From NCBI RefSeq assembly GCF_001884185.1, contig NZ_MAOE01000111.1:124001-188000 (forward strand): DNA of 64,000 bases, written 5' to 3'. The translations under genes were made by a program, and so were the position numbers. The notes under the pieces were generated by a model. The model was not told the DNA's origin. It searched no databases and saw only the letters and a program-made list of their open reading frames with translations. The stretch is from Bacillus albus (GTDB lineage Bacteria > Bacillota > Bacilli > Bacillales > Bacillaceae_G). Below, one piece after another: positions 10,279 through 17,949 of the stretch. Position 1 is the first letter of the stretch. Each line of letters begins with the position of its first letter.

Positions 10279-12252
10279 GTGCTGATTGGAAAACGCTTAA
10301 ATGACCGTTATAAGCTACTGAAAATGATTGGTGGCGGTGGAATGGCCAATGTGTATTTAGCTCATGATGATATACTAGGCCGAGATGTAGCGGTGAAAAT
10401 ATTAAGACTCGACTATTCAAATAACGAAGAGTTTATTAAACGTTTCCATCGAGAAGCGCAGTCTGTTACAACGTTGTCGCATCCAAATATTGTGAATATG
10501 TATGATGTCGGAGAAGAAGATGGTATATATTATCTTGTAATGGAGTATGTACCAGGACAAACATTGAAGCAATACATAATTGAGCGAGGAATGTTACCGA
10601 TAGGAGAAGCTCTTGATATTATGGAGCAGTTAACATCCGCCATGGCACACGCCCATCATTTTGAAATTGTGCACCGCGATATTAAACCGCACAATATTTT
10701 AATTCGAGCTGATGGAGTAATAAAAGTAACAGATTTTGGAATTGCGACAGCTACAAGTGCAACAACAATTACACATACAAATTCAGTACTCGGTTCGGTG
10801 CATTATTTATCACCAGAACAAGCACGCGGCGGGATAGCAAATAAACAATCAGATATTTATTCCCTAGGGATTGTTATGTTTGAGTTGTTAACAGGAAGAC
10901 AACCGTTTTCTGGCGAATCTGCTGTTGCTATAGCTTTAAAACATTTACAAAGTGAAATTCCGTCTCCTAGAAGATGGAACGAAAATATTCCGCAAAGTGT
11001 TGAAAATATTATATTGAAGGCAACTGCGAAAGATCCGTTTCATCGATATCAATCTGCCAATGCGATGAAACGAGACATTGAAACTGCGCTTTATCCAGAG
11101 AGGATAAATGAGCAGCCATTTTACATACCAGAAGATATGGAAGCGACGAAAGCGATTCCGATTATTCAACAAGAACAATTATTCGAAAATATAACTGATG
11201 AAACAATTGTTTTAAAAGGAAGTAAAGTGGATGAACAAAAAAGAAAAGAAGAAGTAGAATTAAATAAGAAGAAAAAACGAAGTAATAAATGGCTCAAAAT
11301 TTTAATTACAACATTTTTACTTTTAGCGATTGGAATAACGTTAGCGCTTACGGTTGTTCCAGGATTCTTTATTCCAAAAGATGTAAAAGTCCCTGATGTA
11401 GCTGGTATGAAATATACGACTGCAGTAAATACATTAGTTGAAAAGGGTTTTGAGGTTACGGAACCTAATATTGTATATACAGATGATGTAGAGGTTGGTG
11501 GTGTTCTAAAAACAGACCCTGTGGCCGGAAGAGTCGTGAAAGAAAACTCTAAAATTACTATCTATCAATCAGGTGGAAAAAAGAAAAATAAGATGAGTGA
11601 TCTCACAGGAAAAGATTTTGAGAGTATAAGAACAGAGTTAGAAGAAAAATATAAACAAGTTACAGTATATTATATTGAAGATGATAGGCCAAAAGGTGCA
11701 ATCGTAGAGCAAATTCCGACGTCTGACCAAATGGTGGTAGAGGCCGAGCAAGAACTGAAAATCTGGGTAAGCAAAGGTCCTTATCAAATTAGACCAGGTG
11801 ATTTTTCAGGATGGACTGAAAATAGTGTCAATGGTTATTTGAATGAGAGGAAACTAACTCCAGATATAAAACGAGAGTATTCCGATACTGTTGATAAAGG
11901 ACTTGTCATTTCGCAATCTCCAAAACCGGGAACGCCGTTAAAAGAAGGAGATAAAGTGACGATTGTCATCTCAGAAGGTCCTAAGCCGAAAGTAACGAAA
12001 ACAGTGAAAGTAGATAATATTTCTATTCCGTATGAGTCTTCTATAATAGATGAGAAAAAACCACAAACGATAGAAATTTATAAAGAAGATATGCAACAAA
12101 AAATGGATAGACCATTTGAAACTAGAACAATTTCAGAGTCGGCAACTATTTCATTAGAATTTGTAATTCAAGAAGGCACAAAAGGACATTATAAAATTGT
12201 GCGAGATGGTGTAACGATTATCGACAAAGAAGTACCTTACCCAACTCAATAA
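10279..12252 (+). CDS. prkC: PASTA-domain Ser/Thr kinase PrkC
   Basis: This membrane kinase senses peptidoglycan fragments and signals germination, cell-wall and stationary-phase responses. The 657 residues start [14 protein letters not shown]. The glycine loop is [12 protein letters not shown], the ATP lysine Lys40, HRDIKPHN has catalytic Asp134, and DFG has Asp152. A basic juxtamembrane stretch precedes a transmembrane helix at about 338-362. PASTA repeats follow outside the cell ([16 protein letters not shown] and QIRPGDFSG mark the repeat starts), then a C-terminal beta-rich segment. An in-frame GTG at 10267 overlaps the prpC stop, but the GTG at 10279 has AGGTGA at 10265-10270 with good spacing and matches B. 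subtilis PrkC. Confidence 0.96.
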   Translation: MLIGKRLNDRYKLLKMIGGGGMANVYLAHDDILGRDVAVKILRLDYSNNEEFIKRFHREAQSVTTLSHPNIVNMYDVGEEDGIYYLVMEYVPGQTLKQYIIERGMLPIGEALDIMEQLTSAMAHAHHFEIVHRDIKPHNILIRADGVIKVTDFGIATATSATTITHTNSVLGSVHYLSPEQARGGIANKQSDIYSLGIVMFELLTGRQPFSGESAVAIALKHLQSEIPSPRRWNENIPQSVENIILKATAKDPFHRYQSANAMKRDIETALYPERINEQPFYIPEDMEATKAIPIIQQEQLFENITDETIVLKGSKVDEQKRKEEVELNKKKKRSNKWLKILITTFLLLAIGITLALTVVPGFFIPKDVKVPDVAGMKYTTAVNTLVEKGFEVTEPNIVYTDDVEVGGVLKTDPVAGRVVKENSKITIYQSGGKKKNKMSDLTGKDFESIRTELEEKYKQVTVYYIEDDRPKGAIVEQIPTSDQMVVEAEQELKIWVSKGPYQIRPGDFSGWTENSVNGYLNERKLTPDIKREYSDTVDKGLVISQSPKPGTPLKEGDKVTIVISEGPKPKVTKTVKVDNISIPYESSIIDEKKPQTIEIYKEDMQQKMDRPFETRTISESATISLEFVIQEGTKGHYKIVRDGVTIIDKEVPYPTQ

Positions 12253-12258
12253 TAATGA

Positions 12259-12288
12259 ATTCCATGTTCTGTTTAAAGAGAATGGAAT
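12259..12288. repeat. Inverted repeat downstream of prkC
   Basis: ATTCCAT (12259-12265) pairs with ATGGAAT (12282-12288), with an inner TCT/AGA pairing. No T-tract follows on the + strand, so it is a poor intrinsic terminator. It may be an RNA 3'-end processing or stability hairpin. Confidence 0.5.
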
Positions 12289-12297
12289 GTATTACTC

Positions 12298-12342
12298 TTG
12301 CCTGTTATGCTATCTACATATAGTAGAAAGTATAACAGGCAA
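12298..12342. repeat. 11-bp inverted repeat between prkC and rsgA
   Basis: TTGCCTGTTAT (12298-12308) is perfectly complementary to ATAACAGGCAA (12332-12342). The loop contains a further CTAC/GTAG pairing. No T-run follows on the + strand. It could stop or stabilise the prkC transcript or bind a protein; the sequence alone does not decide. Confidence 0.6.
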
Positions 12343-12504
12343 AAATATATGATTCAAAAAGCTATAAAAGTGATACTGTTATAAATAATATTTTAAATTT
12401 GATGGTAGGTTAAATATAATAACTTGTATATATGACGGGTTTTGAAATCATTATTTAATAATTTTAATTACAGTTTCACTTTATACAAAATAAAGGAGAA
12501 TTAT

Positions 12505-13386
12505 ATGCCAGAAGGAAAAATTGTAAAAGCTCTAAGTGGGTTTTATTATGTGCAGCATGAAGAGGGGATTACACAATGTCGCGGGCGTGGTGTGTTTAGA
12601 AAAAATAAAATTACACCACTGGTAGGAGACCAAGTTGTTTTTCAAGCAGATAATCCAACTGAAGGATACGTGCTTGAAGTATTTGATCGAAAAAATGAAC
12701 TTGTTAGGCCTCCTATTGCTAATGTTGACCAAGCCATTCTTGTTTTCTCCGCAGTAGAACCAGATTTTAATCCGGGACTGTTAGATCGATTTTTAGTGCT
12801 GATCGAATATCATAACATTAAACCGATTATTTGCATTAGTAAGATGGATTTAGTAGATGAAAAAATGAGAGAGACTGTTGAATCTTATGCAAATGACTAT
12901 CGCGAGATGGGATATGATGTATTATTTACTTCTATAAATACGTCGGAAAGTATTGATATTTTAAAACCATTCTTAGAAGGTTGTGTTTCTGTCGTTGCAG
13001 GACAATCAGGTGTTGGAAAATCTTCTATGCTGAACGTTTTACGTCCAGAGTTAGAACTGAAAACGAATGATATTTCCTCGCATTTAGGACGCGGGAAACA
13101 TACGACAAGACACGTGGAATTGATTGCGATTGGAAGCGGACTAGTGGCAGATACACCTGGTTTTAGTTCACTTGATTTCATAGATATCGAGGTAGAAGAT
13201 CTTACATATTGTTTTCCAGAGTTGAAAGAAGCGAGCCAATACTGTAAATTTAGAGGGTGTACACATCTTTCTGAACCGAAATGTGCTGTGAAGGCAGCGG
13301 TTGAAGAAGGGAAGATTACAGAATATCGTTATAAGAATTACAAACAATTCGTAGAAGAAATTAGAGAGAGAAAGCCGAGGTATTAG
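12505..13386 (+). CDS. rsgA: Ribosome small-subunit maturation GTPase RsgA
   Basis: RsgA (YloQ, CpgA) checks late maturation of the 30S subunit and is a known PrkC substrate in B. subtilis. The 293 residues have an N-terminal OB fold and a circularly permuted GTPase in which ISKMD (G4) precedes GQSGVGKSS (G1, about residue 166) and DTPGFSS (G3). A zinc site with three cysteines and a histidine lies from about residue 247 ([14 protein letters not shown]). An earlier in-frame ATG at 12442 lacks a ribosome site. The ATG at 12505 has AAAGGAG upstream and gives the family N-terminus [16 protein letters not shown]. Confidence 0.97.
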   Translation: MPEGKIVKALSGFYYVQHEEGITQCRGRGVFRKNKITPLVGDQVVFQADNPTEGYVLEVFDRKNELVRPPIANVDQAILVFSAVEPDFNPGLLDRFLVLIEYHNIKPIICISKMDLVDEKMRETVESYANDYREMGYDVLFTSINTSESIDILKPFLEGCVSVVAGQSGVGKSSMLNVLRPELELKTNDISSHLGRGKHTTRHVELIAIGSGLVADTPGFSSLDFIDIEVEDLTYCFPELKEASQYCKFRGCTHLSEPKCAVKAAVEEGKITEYRYKNYKQFVEEIRERKPRY

Positions 13387-13388
13387 TT

Positions 13389-14033
13389 ATGATTAAAATT
13401 GCACCATCGATCTTATCAGCAGATTTTTCAAAATTAGGGGAAGAAATTAAAGATGTAGAAAAAGGCGGAGCGGATTACATTCACGTCGATGTAATGGATG
13501 GACATTTCGTACCAAATATTACGATTGGACCATTAATTGTAGAAGCAATCCGTCCGATTACATCGTTACCATTAGATGTACATTTAATGATTGAAAATCC
13601 TGATAACTATATCCCGACTTTCGCAAAAGCGGGAGCGGATATTATTACTGTTCATGTAGAGGCGTGCCCTCATTTACATCGTACAATTCAGTTAATTAAA
13701 TCTCATGGCATTAAAGCGGGGGTTGTATTAAATCCGCATACGCCAGTTTCAGCTATTGAGCATGTATTAGAAGATATCGATATGGTATTACTTATGACAG
13801 TAAATCCTGGATTCGGTGGACAGAAATTTATTCATTCTGTATTACCGAAAATTAAACAAGTTGCAGATATGGTTAAAGAGCGCAATCTAGACGTAGAAAT
13901 TGAAGTTGATGGTGGTGTAAACGCTGAAACAGCAAGACTTTGTGTGGAAGCAGGAGCAAATGTACTTGTAGCTGGATCAGCAGTATACAATCAAAAAGAC
14001 CGCGGTGAAGCAATTCGTGTCATTCGTGGATAA
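13389..14033 (+). CDS. rpe: Ribulose-phosphate 3-epimerase
   Basis: This enzyme interconverts ribulose-5-phosphate and xylulose-5-phosphate in the pentose phosphate pathway. The 214-residue TIM barrel shows [14 protein letters not shown], the metal-binding [32 protein letters not shown] and VDGGVN. The ATG comes two bases after the rsgA stop. The order prkC-rsgA-rpe-thiN is conserved in Bacillus. A strong terminator at 14115-14150 follows. Confidence 0.97.
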   Translation: MIKIAPSILSADFSKLGEEIKDVEKGGADYIHVDVMDGHFVPNITIGPLIVEAIRPITSLPLDVHLMIENPDNYIPTFAKAGADIITVHVEACPHLHRTIQLIKSHGIKAGVVLNPHTPVSAIEHVLEDIDMVLLMTVNPGFGGQKFIHSVLPKIKQVADMVKERNLDVEIEVDGGVNAETARLCVEAGANVLVAGSAVYNQKDRGEAIRVIRG

Positions 14034-14114
14034 TGAATGAGCGAGTCTTTATCCCAGTGAATCTTCTAATGTAGTAAGTTTTCACTATTTATAAAGGATA
14101 GAGAAAAAATATGT

Positions 14115-14150
14115 AAAAAGGCAATCTACCGAATGGCAGATTGCCTTTTT
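14115..14150 (+). terminator. Intrinsic terminator between rpe and thiN
   Basis: A perfect 13-bp stem (14115-14127 with 14138-14150) starting AAAAAGGCAATCT has a 10-nt loop and ends in TTTTT. The A-rich 5' arm makes it potentially bidirectional. It ends 21 bases before the thiN start, so thiN needs read-through or its own weak promoter. Confidence 0.9.
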
Positions 14151-14171
14151 ACAATAGAAGGGGAAGGAAAC

Positions 14172-14813
14172 ATGATTATTCATATTTTAGCGGGAGGTCC
14201 TGCGGAATATTGTGCAGATTTTTCTCGATATGAAAATGAGAAAGTAGTGTGGGCGGCAGTTGATAGAGGAGTATATCGTTTATTAAAAGGCGGAATTACT
14301 CCAACTGTTGCGTTTGGAGATTACGATTCGGTTACTGAAGAGGAATTAGTATGGATGGGGCAGCAAACAAATGACTTACATATTGTTCCTCGTGAAAAAG
14401 ATCAAACGGATTTAGAAATTGCGATTAACTGGGCGTTAGAACAAAATCCGACATTAATTCGTATTTTTGGTGCTACCGGCGGAAGGTTAGATCACGGTTT
14501 AGCAAATATACAGATGCTTTTAAAAGGGTTAGAAGTCGGGATAGAAATGTGCATTGTCGACAATAAAAATGAAATAAGCGTAAAAAAAGTGGGTACACAT
14601 ATAATTGAAGAAAATAAAAATTTCCCTTATGTATCCTTCGTGCCGGTTACTGAAATAGTTGAAGGGATTACATTACTTGGTTTTAAGTATCCTCTAACTA
14701 ACAAAACAATAGAGTGGGGATCGACACTTTGTATTAGTAATGAACTCGTTGAGGAAAAAGGTACTTTTTCATTTACTTCTGGCATATTAATGGTGATAAG
14801 AAGCACTGATTAA
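14172..14813 (+). CDS. thiN: Thiamine pyrophosphokinase
   Basis: ThiN converts thiamine plus ATP into thiamine pyrophosphate. The 213-residue protein has the family signatures IHILAGGPAEY, AVDRGVYRLLKGGITP, VAFGDYDSVTEEE (acidic metal site), EKDQTDLEIAINWAL and GATGGRLDHGLANI. An in-frame ATG at 14133 lies inside the terminator hairpin and has no ribosome site. The ATG at 14172 follows GAAGGGGAAGG and gives the standard N-terminus. It is YloS of B. subtilis, directly ahead of spoVM there as well. Confidence 0.95.
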   Translation: MIIHILAGGPAEYCADFSRYENEKVVWAAVDRGVYRLLKGGITPTVAFGDYDSVTEEELVWMGQQTNDLHIVPREKDQTDLEIAINWALEQNPTLIRIFGATGGRLDHGLANIQMLLKGLEVGIEMCIVDNKNEISVKKVGTHIIEENKNFPYVSFVPVTEIVEGITLLGFKYPLTNKTIEWGSTLCISNELVEEKGTFSFTSGILMVIRSTD

Positions 14814-14879
14814 AGAAACAATTTTGCTCCTTACATCATATAGTGAACAAGTGGAGTAATGGGGATTAGGAGGGAAACC

Positions 14880-14960
14880 ATGAGATTTTATACAATTAAG
14901 TTACCTAAATTTCTTGGTGGAATTGTTCGTGCCATGTTAAATACCTTCAAAAAAGATTAA
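14880..14960 (+). CDS. spoVM: Stage V sporulation peptide SpoVM
   Basis: A 26-residue gene (27 codons with stop). The peptide begins MRFYTIKLPKFLGGIVRAML and ends NTFKKD, nearly identical to B. subtilis SpoVM. SpoVM is an amphipathic helix that recognises the convex outer forespore membrane, anchors SpoIVA to start coat assembly, and inhibits FtsH. Pro9, which is important for curvature sensing in B. subtilis, is conserved. A strong AGGAGGG (14868-14874) precedes the ATG and a terminator begins right after the stop. A sigma-E promoter is expected, but I could not identify a convincing one. This gene marks the organism as an endospore former. Confidence 0.97.
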   Translation: MRFYTIKLPKFLGGIVRAMLNTFKKD

Positions 14961-14988
14961 AAAAAGCACCTATTACCGGTGCTTTTTT
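14961..14988 (+). terminator. Intrinsic terminator of spoVM
   Basis: AAAAAGCACC (14961-14970) pairs with GGTGCTTTTT (14978-14987) around a 7-nt loop and is followed by a T-run. It starts at the base after the spoVM stop codon. Confidence 0.92.
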
Positions 14989-15000
14989 CATTGGTATAGT

Positions 15001-15028
15001 AAAAAAAGAGCCTAGCGGCTCTTTTTTT
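15001..15028 (-). terminator. Intrinsic terminator of rpmB
   Basis: A 12-bp stem, AAAAAAAGAGCC (15001-15012) with its complement at 15017-15028, has a 4-nt TAGC loop. On the minus strand it ends in seven T and lies just after rpmB. The symmetric A/T flanks make it bidirectional, so it also insulates against read-through from spoVM. Confidence 0.9.
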
Positions 15029-15033
15029 TATTA

Positions 15034-15222
15034 TTAAACACGTTCGATTTTGCCAGATTTTAATGCTCTAGCAGAAACGTAAACACGTTGAACTTTTCCG
15101 TCGATGCGTACGCGAACTTTTTGAAGGTTAGCGCCCCACTTACGTTTTGTAGCGTTCATTGCGTGAGAACGAGAGTTACCAGAACGAGCTTTTCTTCCAG
15201 TAATAGCACAAACACGAGCCAT
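15034..15222 (-). CDS. rpmB: 50S ribosomal protein L28
   Basis: A 62-residue basic protein with the L28 signature [20 protein letters not shown] and a C-terminal [14 protein letters not shown]. It is the only minus-strand gene in the window. On the minus strand an AGGGAGGG ribosome site lies just before the ATG, and a promoter can be seen at 15303-15331. Only the first of the two cysteine pairs seen in zinc-type L28 is hinted at: one cysteine at position 5, no CxxC. It is therefore the zinc-independent form. The divergent position against asp23 matches B. subtilis. Confidence 0.97.
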
Positions 15223-15302
15223 TTATATTTCCCTCCCTTGATACCTTACCATACGTAATTTTTCAATGTTAGTCTTTTATGCGATGCTAAAAACACTACT
15301 AT

Positions 15303-15331
15303 AATTTAACACAACTAAATAGAGAATGCAA
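15303..15331 (-). promoter_or_regulatory. Sigma-A promoter of rpmB
   Basis: Read on the minus strand: -35 TTGCAT (15326-15331), 17-bp spacer, -10 TAAATT (15303-15308). It lies about 80 bases upstream of the rpmB start codon. Called from the consensus by eye. Confidence 0.65.
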
Positions 15332-15345
15332 CACTGTAGAAAAAA

Positions 15346-15369
15346 GAAATCAAGAAAAATTACTTGACA
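15346..15369 (+). repeat. 24-bp direct repeat, copy 1
   Basis: GAAATCAAGAAAAATTACTT plus GACA. It differs from copy 2 (15393-15416) at one base and starts 47 bp before it. It ends in TTGACA, but no -10 element is seen 16-18 bp downstream. Confidence 0.9.
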
Positions 15370-15392
15370 CTACATATCAATGAAGAAAAGTT

Positions 15393-15416
15393 GAAATCAA
15401 GAAAAATTGCTTGACA
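15393..15416 (+). repeat. 24-bp direct repeat, copy 2
   Basis: Same as copy 1 except G for A at the seventeenth base. Its terminal TTGACA (15411-15416) serves as the -35 element of the probable asp23 promoter. Confidence 0.9.
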
Positions 15417-15442
15417 TATTATAGTGGTACATGTTGTATAAT
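15411..15442 (+). promoter_or_regulatory. Probable sigma-A promoter of asp23-fakA
   Basis: A perfect TTGACA (15411-15416) is followed at 17 bp by TTGTAT (15434-15439). A better -10 hexamer, TATAAT (15437-15442), overlaps it but would need a 20-bp spacer. The transcript would have a leader of about 150 bases before asp23. Confidence 0.65.
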
Positions 15443-15598
15443 AACAATGGACTATTTTGCTCATCATAAAAAATGTGATTTAAAACATAAAATATGAGAG
15501 TGAAAAGAAAGAACGATGGAATTTTCTTTAAAAAGATTATATGATAGTAACTAAAGTAGTCTAACTCACTTTCACCATTTATGAAGGGGGAAAACGAG

Positions 15599-15961
15599 AT
15601 GTCAATTGAAATTAAAACGAAGTACGGTCAAATTGATATTAGTACAGATGTAATTGCAACAATTGCTGGAGGTGCCGCGGTAGATTGCTACGGTATCGTA
15701 GGTATGGCATCAAAAAATCAGTTAAAAGATGGATTAACAGACATTTTACGAAAAGAAAACTTCACTAGAGGTGTTATCGTTCGTAAAGATGAAGATGAAG
15801 TACATATTGATATGTATATTATTGTGAGCTATGGTACGAAAATTTCAGAAGTAGCACATAACGTGCAGACGAAAGTGAAATATACATTAGATCAAACTGT
15901 AGGACTAGCAGTAGATTCTGTAAACATCTACGTACAAGGAGTTAAAGTAATAAACTTGTAA
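15599..15961 (+). CDS. asp23: Asp23/Gls24-family envelope stress protein YloU
   Basis: A 120-residue protein of the Asp23 family, with IATIAGGAAVDCYGIVGMAS near the N-terminus and VKYTLDQTVGLAVDSVNIYV near the C-terminus. Family members associate with the membrane through partner proteins and are linked to envelope stress; the exact role of YloU is unknown. GAAGGGGG at 15583-15590 selects the ATG at 15599 over the in-frame ATG at 15581. It sits directly upstream of fakA, an arrangement conserved in Firmicutes, which suggests a functional link to fatty-acid uptake or membrane homeostasis (inference). Confidence 0.92.
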   Translation: MSIEIKTKYGQIDISTDVIATIAGGAAVDCYGIVGMASKNQLKDGLTDILRKENFTRGVIVRKDEDEVHIDMYIIVSYGTKISEVAHNVQTKVKYTLDQTVGLAVDSVNIYVQGVKVINL

Positions 15962-15983
15962 TGTGCATTAAGGAGGAAAATCT

Positions 15984-17660
15984 GTGTCAATTCAAAAAAT
16001 TGATGGAAAACGTTTATCACAAATGATCATTCAAGGAGCGAATAATTTAACAAATAATGTTCAGCTTGTTGATGCATTAAACGTATTTCCAGTTCCAGAT
16101 GGCGATACCGGTACAAACATGAACTTATCTATGACTTCAGGCGCACGTGAAGTGAAAGCAAATCCTTCACAACATGCTGGTAAAGTCGGCGTAAGTTTAG
16201 CCAAAGGATTATTAATGGGAGCTCGTGGTAACTCTGGAGTTATTTTATCTCAGTTATTCCGTGGTTTCTCAAAATCCATTGAACAAAAAGAAGAATTAAC
16301 AACAGTTGATTTTGCTGCAGCTTTAGAAGCTGGAGTAGAGGCGGCATACAAAGCGGTTATGAAACCGATTGAAGGAACGATTTTAACGGTTGCAAGAGAA
16401 ACGGGTAAATATGCAGTAACAGTTGCGAAAAAACAGCGCGACTTTGTTTTGTTTATGGAAGACGTTGTGAAAGAAGCGAACGCATCGTTAAATCGTACGC
16501 CAGATTTATTACCTGTATTAAAACAAGTTGGCGTTGTAGATAGCGGTGGTAAAGGTCTTGTAGTAGTATACGAAGGATTTTTAGCTGACTTAAAAGGAGA
16601 AACGATTTCTTCTGATGCACCTGCCCAACCATCTATGAATGAGATGGTACGAGCAGAACATCACCGTAGTGTACAAAGCCAATTGAGTACAGAAGATATT
16701 AAGTATGGATATTGTACGGAGTTCATGGTGAAATTAGAGGCTGAAAAAGTGAAAGAGCATAATTTCTCTGAACAAAAATTCCGTGAAGATATTAGTGTGT
16801 ATGGTGATTCTCTATTAGTTGTATCTGATGATGAAATTGTAAAAGTTCATATCCATGCAGAGCATCCTGGAGACGCTATGAACTACGGGCAACGTTACGG
16901 TAGTTTAATCAAGATTAAAGTAGAGAATATGCGTGAACAGCATACTGCTTTATTAGATGAGCCTGCTATGATGCCTGAGCCAATTAGCCAGTCTAAAGAG
17001 AAGCAACCATATGGTATCGTAACTGTAGCTATGGGATCTGGTATTAAAACTTTATTTGAGAGCATTGGCGCGACGAAGGTTATCGAAGGTGGCCAAACGA
17101 TGAATCCAAGTACGGAGGATATTGTAAAGGCGATTGAAGAAGCGAACGCTGAAAAAATCATTATTTTACCAAATAACGGAAATATCGTGATGGCAGCAGA
17201 ACAAGCAGCGTCAGTTGTGGATCAAGAAGTGATTGTAGTTCGTTCAAAAACAGTTCCTCAAGGTATGGCTGCAATGTTAGCATTTAATCCAGTTGCAACG
17301 TTAGAAGAAAATGAAGAAAACATGAAAGAAGCTTTATCTCATGTGAAAACTGGACAAATTACGTATGCTGTACGGGATACGGAAATTGATGGTGTCGCAA
17401 TTCAAAAAGATGACTTCATGTGTATTGCAGATGGGAAAATCGTATCAACAAATGCAGAAAAAGTAGGAGCTGCAAAGCAATTACTAGAAGCACTTATTGA
17501 TGAAGATTCTGAAATCGTAACGATTCTACAAGGTGAAGATGCAACTGATGAAGAAGTAGCTGAGTTAGTTGAATTTGTAGAAGAGAAATTTGAAGATGCA
17601 GAAGTAGAAGTACATGCTGGAAACCAACCGGTATATTCTTTCATCTTCTCTGTAGAATAA
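15984..17660 (+). CDS. fakA: Fatty acid kinase catalytic subunit FakA (YloV)
   Basis: FakA phosphorylates exogenous fatty acids held by FakB partner proteins; the acyl-phosphates feed PlsX/PlsY. The 558 residues start with a DhaL-type kinase domain whose nucleotide/metal loop is PVPDGDTGTNMNLS near residues 36-50. The segment GLLMGARGNSGVILSQLFRG follows. The C-terminal half is the FakA-type domain with PNNGNIVMAA. The start is a GTG with AAGGAGG upstream. The fakB genes are not in this window. FakA links logically to the plsX-fapR lipid cluster 4 kb downstream. Confidence 0.94.
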   Translation: MSIQKIDGKRLSQMIIQGANNLTNNVQLVDALNVFPVPDGDTGTNMNLSMTSGAREVKANPSQHAGKVGVSLAKGLLMGARGNSGVILSQLFRGFSKSIEQKEELTTVDFAAALEAGVEAAYKAVMKPIEGTILTVARETGKYAVTVAKKQRDFVLFMEDVVKEANASLNRTPDLLPVLKQVGVVDSGGKGLVVVYEGFLADLKGETISSDAPAQPSMNEMVRAEHHRSVQSQLSTEDIKYGYCTEFMVKLEAEKVKEHNFSEQKFREDISVYGDSLLVVSDDEIVKVHIHAEHPGDAMNYGQRYGSLIKIKVENMREQHTALLDEPAMMPEPISQSKEKQPYGIVTVAMGSGIKTLFESIGATKVIEGGQTMNPSTEDIVKAIEEANAEKIIILPNNGNIVMAAEQAASVVDQEVIVVRSKTVPQGMAAMLAFNPVATLEENEENMKEALSHVKTGQITYAVRDTEIDGVAIQKDDFMCIADGKIVSTNAEKVGAAKQLLEALIDEDSEIVTILQGEDATDEEVAELVEFVEEKFEDAEVEVHAGNQPVYSFIFSVE

Positions 17661-17713
17661 GAAAAATTCGTTTTGAAAATAAATGGATTACTTACTTGCT
17701 AATGGATAAGAAG

Positions 17714-17742
17714 TAGTAATATGAAGTTTATTACTAGTTTTT
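17714..17742 (+). terminator. Weak AT-rich hairpin after fakA
   Basis: TAGTAATA (17714-17721) pairs with TATTACTA (17729-17736) and is followed by GTTTTTA. The stem is weak because it is AT-rich; it may act with the stronger terminator at 17771-17804. Confidence 0.4.
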
Positions 17743-17770
17743 ATTCAAAAGGCTAGCATATTGAAGATAA

Positions 17771-17804
17771 AAAAGAGCCTTGCTGCTAATAGTGAGGCTC
17801 TTTT
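17771..17804 (+). terminator. Intrinsic terminator of asp23-fakA
   Basis: AAAAGAGCCT (17771-17780) is perfectly complementary to AGGCTCTTTT (17795-17804), with a 14-nt loop and a T-rich tail. It separates fakA from recG. Confidence 0.85.
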
Positions 17805-17949
17805 CTTTCGTGTTGCTTATGAGGTATTTGAGTAGTTTCTCTTAGAATGCCTATGATAGAATATATAAGGTGAAAGAGAGCGATTACAGATGTCAATCGT
17901 GTTAATCGATAATGTATCGAAGAAAATAATGTGACGGAGCGTGAGAATC

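Larger units (their letters stand above)
15223..15598. other. Divergent rpmB / asp23 control region
   Basis: This 376-bp stretch has no credible gene. It holds the minus-strand rpmB promoter (15303-15331), two 24-bp near-identical repeats (15346-15369 and 15393-15416) and the probable asp23 promoter (from 15411). About 155 bp of leader follows up to the asp23 start, and nothing in it resembles a coding sequence with a ribosome site. Confidence 0.8.

Noticed and set aside
14133-14171. Earlier in-frame ATG for thiN
   Set aside because: It lies inside the terminator stem-loop, lacks a ribosome site and adds residues not seen in the family.
14821-14867. Sigma-E promoter ahead of spoVM
   Set aside because: The best candidate near CATCATAT deviates too much from the -10 consensus and has no convincing -35; the promoter probably exists but could not be placed.
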